A DNA stretch of 42,685 nucleotides, taken from UBA1562 sp041653955 (GTDB taxonomy: Bacteria > Omnitrophota > Gorgyraeia > Gygaellales > Profunditerraquicolaceae). Below are positions 32,866-40,922 of this stretch, piece after piece. A program made the translations under genes and the position numbers. Positions within the stretch are counted from its first letter, which is position 1. Each line of letters begins with the position of its first letter. Location: contig JBAZEH010000011.1 of assembly GCA_041653955.1 (NCBI GenBank), forward strand, positions 1-42,685, in the 5' to 3' direction. Under the pieces are notes generated by a model that was given only the letters and a program-made list of their open reading frames with translations, had not been told where the DNA came from and did no database searches.

Positions 32866-34006
32866 TCGACAGGGCCATACGCCCGTCCTGAACACATATT
32901 TTTTCATCTTCCTCATCACAGGATTTCTTCTGTACTCCCAGGACAATATCATTCTGGTTCTTGATTATCTTCCTGAGTATCTCCGGTGAGAATATCACAT
33001 CTCCATAGATAACTATAAAACCTTTGCGGATAAACTCCCTGGCCAGCCATATGGTAACCAGCATATTGGAATTCTCAAACCAGGGATTGTAAACAAACTC
33101 TATATCTGTTTTTTTTAGCTTATTACACACAAAATCACGAATAGCGCAATCCCCCTTCCCCGTACCGATAACTATATCTTCATCATCGATATTGCATGCC
33201 TTGAATGCCTTCAACTGCTCTTCAAGTATGGTCGTGCCTCCGATATCCACAAGGCAGGTATGCTGGTTAGCTGTCAAAGACCCCATAGCCGCAGACATAC
33301 CAGCTGAAAGGAGTATTATTTTGTATTTATCTTCCAGCTCTTCAATTATGCGCCTCATTACATCTACGCTATGCTGGGAATAATTGCCTACAGCCGTCTC
33401 TTCGGAAAGCATCACAAAATCGGCACCGTCAGAAATCGCGTTGGCGATATCGACGACTTCGGATTTAGTCGGCTTGGAGTCATTCACCATAGACATAAGG
33501 AATTCCGTAGCCACTATGACCTTCTTGCCGAACTCGTTACATTTACGAATGATTCTTTTCTGTGCATGCGGTAACTTCTCTATCCCGATCGCGTCGGCTA
33601 AGTCACCCCTATCAATCATTATACAATCCGAAAAGATAATAATCCGTTCCAGGTCGCCTAACGCCTCCGCCGCCTCTATCTTAGATATGACTTTTATGGA
33701 AGTACCTGAAAAATGCTTCTTGAAATTTTCCACATCGCGATGAGACTTCACATAAGAAAGCGCGACAAAATCAGGCTTTATATGTTTCGCGAGGTTAATA
33801 AGCTCAGACGCGGAAAGGCTATTGGTCCTGGCCTTCTTACGGTTAATCGGCAAGTCCAATAAAAGCCCGATCTTCCATGTCTCTTTTATTTTCTTAGCAA
33901 GCTCCGCGATCTCCTCTTTTGGCCCAAAAGCACAATTGATCCTTCCTACATCTATACCCTGTAGTTTTTTGGTCCTTGGACTGATGGTGGAAATGATCCT
34001 AGTCAT
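32780..34006 (-). CDS. Pyruvate-kinase-like barrel fused to a nucleotidyltransferase domain (frameshifted)
   Basis: Residues 1-225 match the pyruvate kinase barrel: TRIISTISPRT, GRINCAFG (R22, N24), SKIEAAEALG (K109, E111), SDCIMIDRGDL (D127), KKVIVATEFLMSM (T167) and VMLSEETAVGNYS. The lid (B) domain is missing, since LLLDLPINRKK passes straight to DFVALSYVKSHRDV, and the C-terminal regulatory domain is replaced. From about 229 a sugar-phosphate-nucleotidyltransferase-like domain follows (ILLSAGMS, ILEEQLKAF, VIYGDVIF) until the frame leaves it at about residue 393. The signature loop is degenerate (SAGMSAAMGSLT; HTCLVDI lacks the usual PK lysine). A good AGGAG precedes ATG at 34006. Function unknown; the fusion recalls PEP mutase-cytidylyltransferase fusions in phosphonate pathways, by analogy only. 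Confidence 0.75.
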   Translation of the reverse strand: MTRIISTISPRTKKLQGIDVGRINCAFGPKEEIAELAKKIKETWKIGLLLDLPINRKKARTNSLSASELINLAKHIKPDFVALSYVKSHRDVENFKKHFSGTSIKVISKIEAAEALGDLERIIIFSDCIMIDRGDLADAIGIEKLPHAQKRIIRKCNEFGKKVIVATEFLMSMVNDSKPTKSEVVDIANAISDGADFVMLSEETAVGNYSQHSVDVMRRIIEELEDKYKIILLSAGMSAAMGSLTANQHTCLVDIGGTTILEEQLKAFKACNIDDEDIVIGTGKGDCAIRDFVCNKLKKTDIEFVYNPWFENSNMLVTIWLAREFIRKGFIVIYGDVIFSPEILRKIIKNQNDIVLGVQKKSCDEEDEKICVQDGRMALSKKYGSLPFPKHKCIPADEVYGECRNSKI

Positions 34007-34019
34007 CTCTAACTCCTGT

Positions 34020-35165
34020 TTATATAAAACACTTATCCTTATTCTTGTGGATGAATCCTGCTATTTCTGGTCTCAAATACTCTTCTCCGATACGCTTGCC
34101 CCGCGTGATCATCATCCTGATCGAAGTCCCGCTAATTTCAATATTATGCGTGTCGTGATGAGGGCATATCTTATCGCTTACTACGCTTAAGCATTTTTTG
34201 CAATAATATGGCCCGTTCAAAAGCAAAGGTATAATGCCCAAATCAGGAAATCTATCAAAAATTCGGTGCGCGGCGTATTTATCGTAGAAACCTCCTACCC
34301 CTGCGTGGTCTCTACCTACGATAAAATGGGTGCACCCAAAGTTCTTCCTGATTATGGCGTGAAAAACTGCTTCTAACGGTCCGGCATAACGCATAGAAGT
34401 GGCAAGACCGGAAAAAATAACCCTGTCTTGGGGATAATAGTGAGAAATCAAAATTTGATAAGCCTTAATAATCATCTCAGGATTAAAATCACCTTTTTTC
34501 TTCCAGCCAATAATCGGATGTATCAATATGCCGTCAACGAGCGAAAGTCCGATCTTCTGCAAAAATTCATGCGCACGATGCGGGATATTGCGGGTCTGAA
34601 ATCCTGCTATGGTCTTCCATTTTCTTTTATTGATTAATTCCCTGGTTAGCTTTGGTTCTAAATTAAAATTGTGATATGGATACTTATTCTTTCGTATAAG
34701 CCATATCTTGCCGCCTATGAATGTACGGCCTGCCTGATAAAACTTATGGACTCCGGGGTGCTTAAGGCTCGTTGTACCGAATATATGCTTTGCTGCCTTC
34801 TCTTTGTCCGGAGAGTATATATCCTCTACCCGGATCACCCCTACGGGAGAATTGCTTTCATTGCAAAGCAAGATTTCCATATCCTTGGAGACCTCATTGC
34901 TTCCCTGATTGGGCAGCGGTAATAAGACAGGGATAGTCCAGGGAAGGCCAGATGGGAGGCGTTTCCTTACAGTTACGCTTTTGAATTCTTCTGCGGTCAT
35001 AAAACCCTCTAAAGGACTGTACACCCCTACCGCAATATTCTCCAAGTCCAATAAGGTATCATGGTCCAGGGTTATACGCGGCAAAACCTTTAATTTGATT
35101 ATAGCCGAAGATTCGCTTTTTGTTAAAAAACGGTTGATTAGTTTGCCGCCGTGCGGTTTAATCAT
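34020..35165 (-). CDS. sat: Sulfate adenylyltransferase (ATP sulfurylase)
   Basis: The single-chain ATP sulfurylase makes APS and pyrophosphate from ATP and sulfate. The 381-residue protein has PHGGKLINRF at the start, the catalytic QTRNIPHRAHE, MRYAGPLEAVFHAI and GRDHAGVGGF. A zinc-type tail with CKKC and CPHHD is followed by SGTSIRMMI. I chose ATG at 35165, where family similarity begins; an in-frame TTG at 35198 would overlap the sulfatase-like gene. No Shine-Dalgarno is clear, and the start is 5 bp after the upstream stop, so coupling is likely. No APS kinase, APS reductase or sulfotransferase is in the window, so use of the APS is not explained. Confidence 0.9.
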   Translation of the reverse strand: MIKPHGGKLINRFLTKSESSAIIKLKVLPRITLDHDTLLDLENIAVGVYSPLEGFMTAEEFKSVTVRKRLPSGLPWTIPVLLPLPNQGSNEVSKDMEILLCNESNSPVGVIRVEDIYSPDKEKAAKHIFGTTSLKHPGVHKFYQAGRTFIGGKIWLIRKNKYPYHNFNLEPKLTRELINKRKWKTIAGFQTRNIPHRAHEFLQKIGLSLVDGILIHPIIGWKKKGDFNPEMIIKAYQILISHYYPQDRVIFSGLATSMRYAGPLEAVFHAIIRKNFGCTHFIVGRDHAGVGGFYDKYAAHRIFDRFPDLGIIPLLLNGPYYCKKCLSVVSDKICPHHDTHNIEISGTSIRMMITRGKRIGEEYLRPEIAGFIHKNKDKCFI

Positions 35166-35170
35166 GGATA

Positions 35171-36289
35171 TTATAGGTTTTGAGATAATTCCCCCCAAAG
35201 CCTCTCGGCTTCAGCGGGATATCTATCAACACAATTATTTCTTTCTTCCGGATCATTCTTCAGGTCGTATAATTCTTTCTGTTTAGTCGTCGTATTATAT
35301 ATGAGCTTCCAGTTTTTGGAACGTACGCACTTTACATTTGGGCTATACGGAGAAGGATGCGGGCCATCCAACCCCCCTGTTTCACAGAACGCGATCCTGT
35401 CTTCTGTATCCCTTCCCAAAATCATAGGCATAAGAGACTTACCGTCAAAAATCTTATAAGTGCTATCAGGCTGAATATCCAGAATATCCAGAATCGTAGG
35501 CATTATATCTACGCTCCTAACCTGAAGTTTTATCTCTTTATCCATCGGTAATATTTTTGGATAGATAAAGAAAGAAAACACTTTTATGGAATAGTCATAA
35601 GTATAAACTCCATAGGCCTTCTCTCCGGGTTTCTCTCCAACCCCGCAGCCATGATCCGACAAAACCACAAAGAGCGTATTCTCCCACAAGCTATTCTTAT
35701 TTAAGAATCCTATTATCCCTTCCAGGTAATCGCATGCCTTCTGGACATAAGTTTCGTACTGCCTTAAGTTCTCATTGATTTTACCGAAATAATTCTCGTC
35801 AAAATCCTGGTACTTCCTGATCACGTTCCTTACGATCTCAGTATGAATATTGCTGTAATGCAGATAGAGAAAAAAATTATTATCCTTGCATTTATCAACC
35901 GTGTTTTCAATAACCTCCTTGTGGCGCTCAAGCAGGTTATCCTTATGCTCGTCATGGACCGCAAACTCGTCAAAACCATACTTAGGAATAGTAAGTTCCG
36001 CCATAACATCAGCGTGGGTATGATAACCGGTTTTTTTCAGGTACTGCGTTAAAGTATAACAATGGTCTTTATCAAACTTTACCGGCTTGAAATATGCGTC
36101 CACATTGGTCCCCCTGCCGTAAAGTCCGGAGAATACGGCGTGCAAAGAGGCGATCGTATATGGGGCATATGTTATCATCCCTGAAAATAAGACGCCTTTT
36201 TCCTTTAACTTGTTAAAAGTAGCAAAGCGCCCCAGCATATCGTTACGTACCATATCTACCGTTAATAAGATTACGTTTGGCTTATTCAC
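35171..36289 (-). CDS. Sulfatase-like hydrolase without the formylglycine cysteine
   Basis: This 372-residue alkaline-phosphatase-superfamily protein starts NKPNVILLTVDMVRND and has FVVLSDHGCGVGEK and DIMPTILDILD, as in the sulfatase family. At the nucleophile it reads APYTIASLHAVFSG, so Thr45 takes the place of the Cys or Ser that becomes formylglycine, and Pro and Arg of the CxPxR motif are lost. This favours a phosphoester or phospho-group transferase or hydrolase over a sulfatase. No signal peptide is evident. The start is GTG at 36289, overlapping the ribbon-helix-helix gene by 8 bp. It is directly upstream of sat. Confidence 0.8.
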   Translation of the reverse strand: MNKPNVILLTVDMVRNDMLGRFATFNKLKEKGVLFSGMITYAPYTIASLHAVFSGLYGRGTNVDAYFKPVKFDKDHCYTLTQYLKKTGYHTHADVMAELTIPKYGFDEFAVHDEHKDNLLERHKEVIENTVDKCKDNNFFLYLHYSNIHTEIVRNVIRKYQDFDENYFGKINENLRQYETYVQKACDYLEGIIGFLNKNSLWENTLFVVLSDHGCGVGEKPGEKAYGVYTYDYSIKVFSFFIYPKILPMDKEIKLQVRSVDIMPTILDILDIQPDSTYKIFDGKSLMPMILGRDTEDRIAFCETGGLDGPHPSPYSPNVKCVRSKNWKLIYNTTTKQKELYDLKNDPEERNNCVDRYPAEAERLWGELSQNL

Positions 36290-36500
36290 TTTTCAAATAC
36301 CCCAATTTTTTAAGAGTTAACTTCACCTGCTCTTCCTCCTCAAGAGTCAGCTCATTTTCTTTATTATCTTCCCCAAGCACTTCCTTTAAAACAAAAGTAA
36401 TATAATCCGCAGCCGAATTGAACTCTGTATTCCTTATATGATTATTGATCTTTTCTATTATCAACTTAGGTAAAGCTACATTTATAATATCGTTTTCCAT
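36282..36500 (-). CDS. Ribbon-helix-helix (CopG/ParD-like) small protein
   Basis: This 72-residue protein has an N-terminal RHH pattern (INVALPKLIIEKINNHI, then an alpha-helix with FNSAADYITFVLKEVL). An acidic linker follows, and a C-terminal QVKLTLKKLGYL tail. It could be a DNA-binding regulator or antitoxin, but no toxin gene is adjacent. The LGYL tail resembles tails on some alkaline-phosphatase-superfamily proteins, and its two neighbours are of that superfamily. A strong G-rich ribosome site is 4 bp before ATG. Its role in the operon is not known. Confidence 0.75.
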   Translation of the reverse strand: MENDIINVALPKLIIEKINNHIRNTEFNSAADYITFVLKEVLGEDNKENELTLEEEEQVKLTLKKLGYLKSE

Positions 36501-36511
36501 AAATCCCCCCC

Positions 36512-38110
36512 CTATTTTAATCTGCCGTTTGCTTTCAATTCTTTGATCCTTTGACGCAACCGTTCGGACTCGTTAAGCCCCGGAGCCACAAAAGAAGGAC
36601 TGACTTCTTCTGATAAAATTTTCGCCAAAACTTTCCCGTCCATATCAGAAGGAACAGGGACACCCAGCAGGCTTAAGACGGTCGGAGCTATATCCAGTAT
36701 ATTAGAGCCATCAAACAACACCCCCTTCTTAATGTTTTTTCCTGAAATAATCAATGTGGCATTGCGGGTGTGGTCTGAAGTTATCGGCTCAAAAAGGCTT
36801 TTTTTATTGAAGATACCTTCTAATTCAATAGATTCATGCGGGGCATACCCTTCTCTCAGCTTCACGATGATATCCGGAGCGCTCTTTACAAAATCCCCGG
36901 TGAACAAGTCCTCTCTTTTATAAATACCATAAGCAATACCTTCATTTGTATCCGGGTCCTTGATGCTCTTTATTTTATCTATTATTTCATCCCTTATTTT
37001 TTCATATTCCTCCGGAGGGACAATTCCTTCAGGCTGTCTCCCTTTAAGGTTTATGACTATGCAATCTCCCAGCCCGCCCCAAAAATAAGCTTTTGTCTTG
37101 GACCAATTATACCCTTTACCTTTACCTATTATAATGTTTAACCGCTTAAAGAAGGATTCAGGAAGAAAACGTTTGAAATACTCCGGAGAAATCTTTAACT
37201 TTACCATAAGCTCGATTATCGCCTGGAAACAGAAAGCAGTAAACAAATACTTAGTCTTTCTGGCTGATTTATTTTCCCCCTCCAATAACCCCATCTCAAG
37301 CAACAGATTATTTACATAAAATACTTTCTTAAAAGGCTTCATCCCATGGTCAGAAACAATAAAAATGGTGGTGTCTTCATCGCACATTTCGATTATTTCG
37401 CCTATTTTATTATCCAGAAAGCGGAAATATTCCTCAACTGCTCCTTTATATTGAGAATCCGTATCCATATCTTTCAAAAAAAGATGCAGCATGCGGTCCG
37501 TCTCAGTAAAAACAAACATATTTACATCGCAGGGATAGGTTGAGAGAAGGAATTTAGCTGTTTCCGTCCTTTTGCTGGTTATCTCGTAGATCTTTTTCAG
37601 GAGCATTTCTTTGCTGTTCTTGGAAGACATAGTTATGCTTAAATCCAGCTCAAAATCCTTGATATTCTTAAGCAGCTCATCTTTTAAGCCCTTGGGATAA
37701 GTGAAATTGCTGTTGATGCTGGGAGTAAGCATGCCACAGATCATATATCCGTCTATTTTTTCTGGAGGGTATAAAGAAGGCAGATTCGAAATCCCCACCT
37801 TCTTCCCGTAAGCGTTCAGGATGTGCCATATAGCCTGAGATTTTCTCTCCAGGGAGTTAGCAATTTTTAGCTCATGGGTATCTTTATCCATTACAAAGAA
37901 ACCAAATATACCATGCTTACCGGCATTTTTGCCGGTTATAAAAGTAGTCCAGGTTATAGAGGAATGTAACGGTAGGCACGAAAGCATATTTCCGCGGGCG
38001 CCGTTTCTGGACAATTTACCCAGATTAGGCATAATATTCCGCTTTATCAATTCTTCGGCCAGACTAAAATCCACTCCATCCAATCCTATTATTACTATCT
38101 TGTTCTTCAT
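36512..38110 (-). CDS. Alkaline phosphatase superfamily enzyme (type I phosphodiesterase-like)
   Basis: This 532-residue protein begins KNKIVIIGLDGVDFSL with metal-ligand Asp11. Its nucleophile region SSITWTTFITGKNAGKHGIFGFF aligns Ser50 with the Thr or Ser of phosphodiesterases. IFIVSDHGMKPF and APDIIVKLREGYAPHE are the other metal and substrate segments. It probably cleaves or transfers a phosphate group on an envelope lipid or nucleotide. I prefer ATG at 38110; a GTG two codons earlier at 38116 is also open. The gene is 11 bp upstream of the RHH gene and belongs to the same operon as the sulfatase-like protein. Confidence 0.85.
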   Translation of the reverse strand: MKNKIVIIGLDGVDFSLAEELIKRNIMPNLGKLSRNGARGNMLSCLPLHSSITWTTFITGKNAGKHGIFGFFVMDKDTHELKIANSLERKSQAIWHILNAYGKKVGISNLPSLYPPEKIDGYMICGMLTPSINSNFTYPKGLKDELLKNIKDFELDLSITMSSKNSKEMLLKKIYEITSKRTETAKFLLSTYPCDVNMFVFTETDRMLHLFLKDMDTDSQYKGAVEEYFRFLDNKIGEIIEMCDEDTTIFIVSDHGMKPFKKVFYVNNLLLEMGLLEGENKSARKTKYLFTAFCFQAIIELMVKLKISPEYFKRFLPESFFKRLNIIIGKGKGYNWSKTKAYFWGGLGDCIVINLKGRQPEGIVPPEEYEKIRDEIIDKIKSIKDPDTNEGIAYGIYKREDLFTGDFVKSAPDIIVKLREGYAPHESIELEGIFNKKSLFEPITSDHTRNATLIISGKNIKKGVLFDGSNILDIAPTVLSLLGVPVPSDMDGKVLAKILSEEVSPSFVAPGLNESERLRQRIKELKANGRLK

Positions 38111-38134
38111 AATCACCTAACGTAAAACAATATA

Positions 38135-39352
38135 TTAATTTAGTGATACTGACAGGTTAAATGCCTTGTCGTATATATTCTGCCAGTCAAAATCAGAAGC
38201 AAACGCGATAGCCCTTTCCCTGCGCTCCTTGTAAAAATTATCATCATTAAGAAGCTTGATAACAGAAACCACCAATTCTTCTTTTTTATAGCCTATCGCT
38301 ATCCCCGCTTTCGCCCTATCGATATCATCCGCGATCTTCGGCACCCTGGTGATTATCACTGGAAGCCCGCTTGCCAGATAAGTCTTTGGCTTTGTGGGTT
38401 CCGTATACCTGGTATTTGAATCAGGAGTATCGACATAAAGGGCAACACCCACAGCGCTTTTGCATAATATCTCTTCAGCCTCTGCGTCGGGTAACAATCC
38501 GGCAAATTTGATATGATCAGCTAATTGGCGCTTCCTAACCATCTCTTTTAGATTTTCTTCATAATTACCGGAGCCTATAATGGTAAATGATGCCTGCGGA
38601 GCCTCTTTTAATATGTCGCTAAAAGAATCAATAAGCAATTGAATACCCTGCAACTCTTCTAACACCCCTAAATAAACGATGCCTTTACGCTCTATCCCTT
38701 CAAAAGGCAGGCGTTTTATATTTTTGAAATCTTTCCCGATGGGCACAACAAGTTGGGGGTTCTCTTTACTATTCTTCACTCCCTTACGTTCTCGTTCAAT
38801 TAACATCTGTTCCGAAAGACACCAGGTAACATCAGAGCTGCTAACAGCCGCCTTATCGAGAAAATGAAATATCCTGTTTAATAGAGGGTTCGAAAAACGC
38901 TCTATTCCATAATCAAGATTGTAATATACTACTTTTTTCACCAGCCTTAATCTACGTAAGCCTACTCCTGCCAAAGCATTTAATGCTTCAACGCCGATAA
39001 AAATATCATACCTATCACGCAAGAACAACTTTGCCGCATAGACCGATACAATATCCCTGATCTTTGTGATAAAATAAATAAATGAAATAGTCTTCTTTCT
39101 GCCGAAAGGCCAGTTCGGCACAAGGAGCCTGCGAACCTTTTGAAAACTCCCATTAACATAAGTTTCTATTATGACCGACAAGGTGTCGGATATGGGCATT
39201 GGCTGCCAGATACAAGACAACTTCTTCACCCTGCCCTGCAAATAATCCCTTAGGGCTAAACCCGGACCCCCTATTGTAGTATATTTACCTTTTATAATAT
39301 GCGTATAGCTGGCAATTATTATTTTTTTATCTGATAATATCATATCTTGCAT
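38135..39352 (-). CDS. GT4-family glycosyltransferase
   Basis: This 405-residue GT-B protein has a C-terminal donor domain with GIVYLGVLEELQGIQLL, SFTIIGSGNYEENLKEM, and the E-x7-E-like region EPTKPKTYLASGLPVIITRV. The N-terminal half is less recognisable (GKYTTIGGPGLALRDYL). It probably adds a sugar from a nucleotide donor to the growing glycan at the inner face of the membrane. The start overlaps the radical SAM gene by 13 bp. Donor is unknown. Confidence 0.85.
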   Translation of the reverse strand: MQDMILSDKKIIIASYTHIIKGKYTTIGGPGLALRDYLQGRVKKLSCIWQPMPISDTLSVIIETYVNGSFQKVRRLLVPNWPFGRKKTISFIYFITKIRDIVSVYAAKLFLRDRYDIFIGVEALNALAGVGLRRLRLVKKVVYYNLDYGIERFSNPLLNRIFHFLDKAAVSSSDVTWCLSEQMLIERERKGVKNSKENPQLVVPIGKDFKNIKRLPFEGIERKGIVYLGVLEELQGIQLLIDSFSDILKEAPQASFTIIGSGNYEENLKEMVRKRQLADHIKFAGLLPDAEAEEILCKSAVGVALYVDTPDSNTRYTEPTKPKTYLASGLPVIITRVPKIADDIDRAKAGIAIGYKKEELVVSVIKLLNDDNFYKERRERAIAFASDFDWQNIYDKAFNLSVSLN

Positions 39353-40911
39353 ATAGTCGGATCTAATCCGGTGATTTTTCTTAGCGCTTTTAAATTACTG
39401 CCATATAGCTTTATATTCAAGTTCCTGAACATGCTCTTGATAAGCACGCCAAGGAACCAGAACGCGTCCATAGATTGCCCCAGCTTAAAACGCACCAGAG
39501 ATTTAACCAGCACATTTACTAATATTGGAGGGCTGAATTTCTCCCCCATAAACATCCTTTTCTCTATTATTCTATCCATCCATTTCTTAGGCAATAAAGG
39601 TAACAAATGAAATAAAAATGCAAAATTAGCAAAAACCCTTTCTTTTGCGAAAGAATATTCTCCCCCTATTCCGATAACCATGGCAGTAGAAACCTGCCCC
39701 TTATTAATCCTTGCGATAGTGGCATCATCAAGGATCCCGGCCTCTTTAGCAATAGTAATTATCCTGGTTTGGGGATAATAAATAAGCCAGAATATATTGA
39801 TGATGGGCGGCCTTACTTCGTTATAGAAACGCAAAGCCTGAATCTGCTCTTCTTCTGTTTCGTGCGGAATATTTAAAATATGGTCAAACCAAAAGCTCAA
39901 TCCCACATCCTTGCATGCCTTAGCGGCCCTTCTTATCTGATCATTAGTTCCCGGCCTATTCAGGATATCCTTACGTATCCTTTCCGAAACGCTCTGTATA
40001 CCTATTCCCAACCTATAACATCCGGCATCTTTAAGCAGGGATGTTCTTTCATAATCAATAGTGCTGGGGTAGCCGGTACAGTGAAAGGGGACATTTACTT
40101 TTTCCTTATATAGCCTGCAGAATTCTTTTAACCAATTCGTATTATATGTAAAAGTATCGTCGAGAAAATTTATTGACTTAAGACCTGAACGTGCCTGGGT
40201 TTTAGCAAGAATCAACTCATTTATTACGTGCTCCGGAGAGCGCCTTCTTACGTATCTTTCCCCCTTTGAAGACAACCTGTTGATTACTTCACTCGCGCAA
40301 TAAGTGCAAGAAAACGGACACCCCCTGCCGGAAGCAATGCTGTAATGTTCTCCGTTATTATAGAGTTTTTCGCGGAATAACAGCTTATCCGAAAAAGGCA
40401 GACTGTCCAGGTTCGCTATGAGCGGCCTGACTTCATTCTTAATAATCTTACCGTCTTTTTTAAACCAGAGGTTTTTTATCCCGTAATCAATAACCGAATG
40501 TTGCATACTATCGGCTAAATCAGTTATAGCCCCTTCGCCTTCGCCTATACAAATCATATCTACGCAATCATTGCTGATAACTTCATCCGGGACCATCGTA
40601 ACATGCACGCCGCCAAAGATAACTGGTACATTGATCTTCTTTTTTACGCGCCTGGCCATATCCAGGGCCCATTGGTACTGGTCAGTAAGCACCGAGAAAG
40701 CGACCAGGTCCGGATTTAAGCAGGCTATCTCTTCAATCAGCCTCTCCCTGATATCAAAAATACGAAAAAGGAATTTGTTCTGTATCTCCATAGAGTCAAA
40801 AAGCCTCTGATCATAGACAAGAAAGCATTCATGCCCAATTTTTTTCAACAAACTGGAAAATGTCCCTATGGCTAAGCTTTCAAATTCAGATTGAACAAAT
40901 ACTATACGCAT
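39340..40911 (-). CDS. B12-binding-domain radical SAM protein
   Basis: This 523-residue protein has a cobalamin-binding-like domain (FSVLTDQYQWALDMARRV, VIFGGVHVTMVPDEV, IGEGEGAITDLAD) and a radical SAM domain with GRGCPFSCTYC. YRLGIGIQSVSERIRKDIL and LSFWFDHILNIPHETEEEQ are typical of the family. The C-terminal part is hydrophobic and probably membrane-associated. I chose ATG at 40911, which has AAAGGA 7 bp upstream; the frame is open to 41019 but that would overlap the GT2. It is the third B12-type radical SAM protein of the window. Substrate unknown. Confidence 0.87.
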   Translation of the reverse strand: MRIVFVQSEFESLAIGTFSSLLKKIGHECFLVYDQRLFDSMEIQNKFLFRIFDIRERLIEEIACLNPDLVAFSVLTDQYQWALDMARRVKKKINVPVIFGGVHVTMVPDEVISNDCVDMICIGEGEGAITDLADSMQHSVIDYGIKNLWFKKDGKIIKNEVRPLIANLDSLPFSDKLLFREKLYNNGEHYSIASGRGCPFSCTYCASEVINRLSSKGERYVRRRSPEHVINELILAKTQARSGLKSINFLDDTFTYNTNWLKEFCRLYKEKVNVPFHCTGYPSTIDYERTSLLKDAGCYRLGIGIQSVSERIRKDILNRPGTNDQIRRAAKACKDVGLSFWFDHILNIPHETEEEQIQALRFYNEVRPPIINIFWLIYYPQTRIITIAKEAGILDDATIARINKGQVSTAMVIGIGGEYSFAKERVFANFAFLFHLLPLLPKKWMDRIIEKRMFMGEKFSPPILVNVLVKSLVRFKLGQSMDAFWFLGVLIKSMFRNLNIKLYGSNLKALRKITGLDPTICKI

Positions 40912-40922
40912 AGATATATCCT

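Noticed and set aside
32860..32870. Programmed frameshift or transcriptional slippage at the A6 tract.
   Set aside because: Six A residues is short for efficient slippage, and no stimulatory hairpin was noticed. An indel is the simpler reading, so it is not annotated as programmed.
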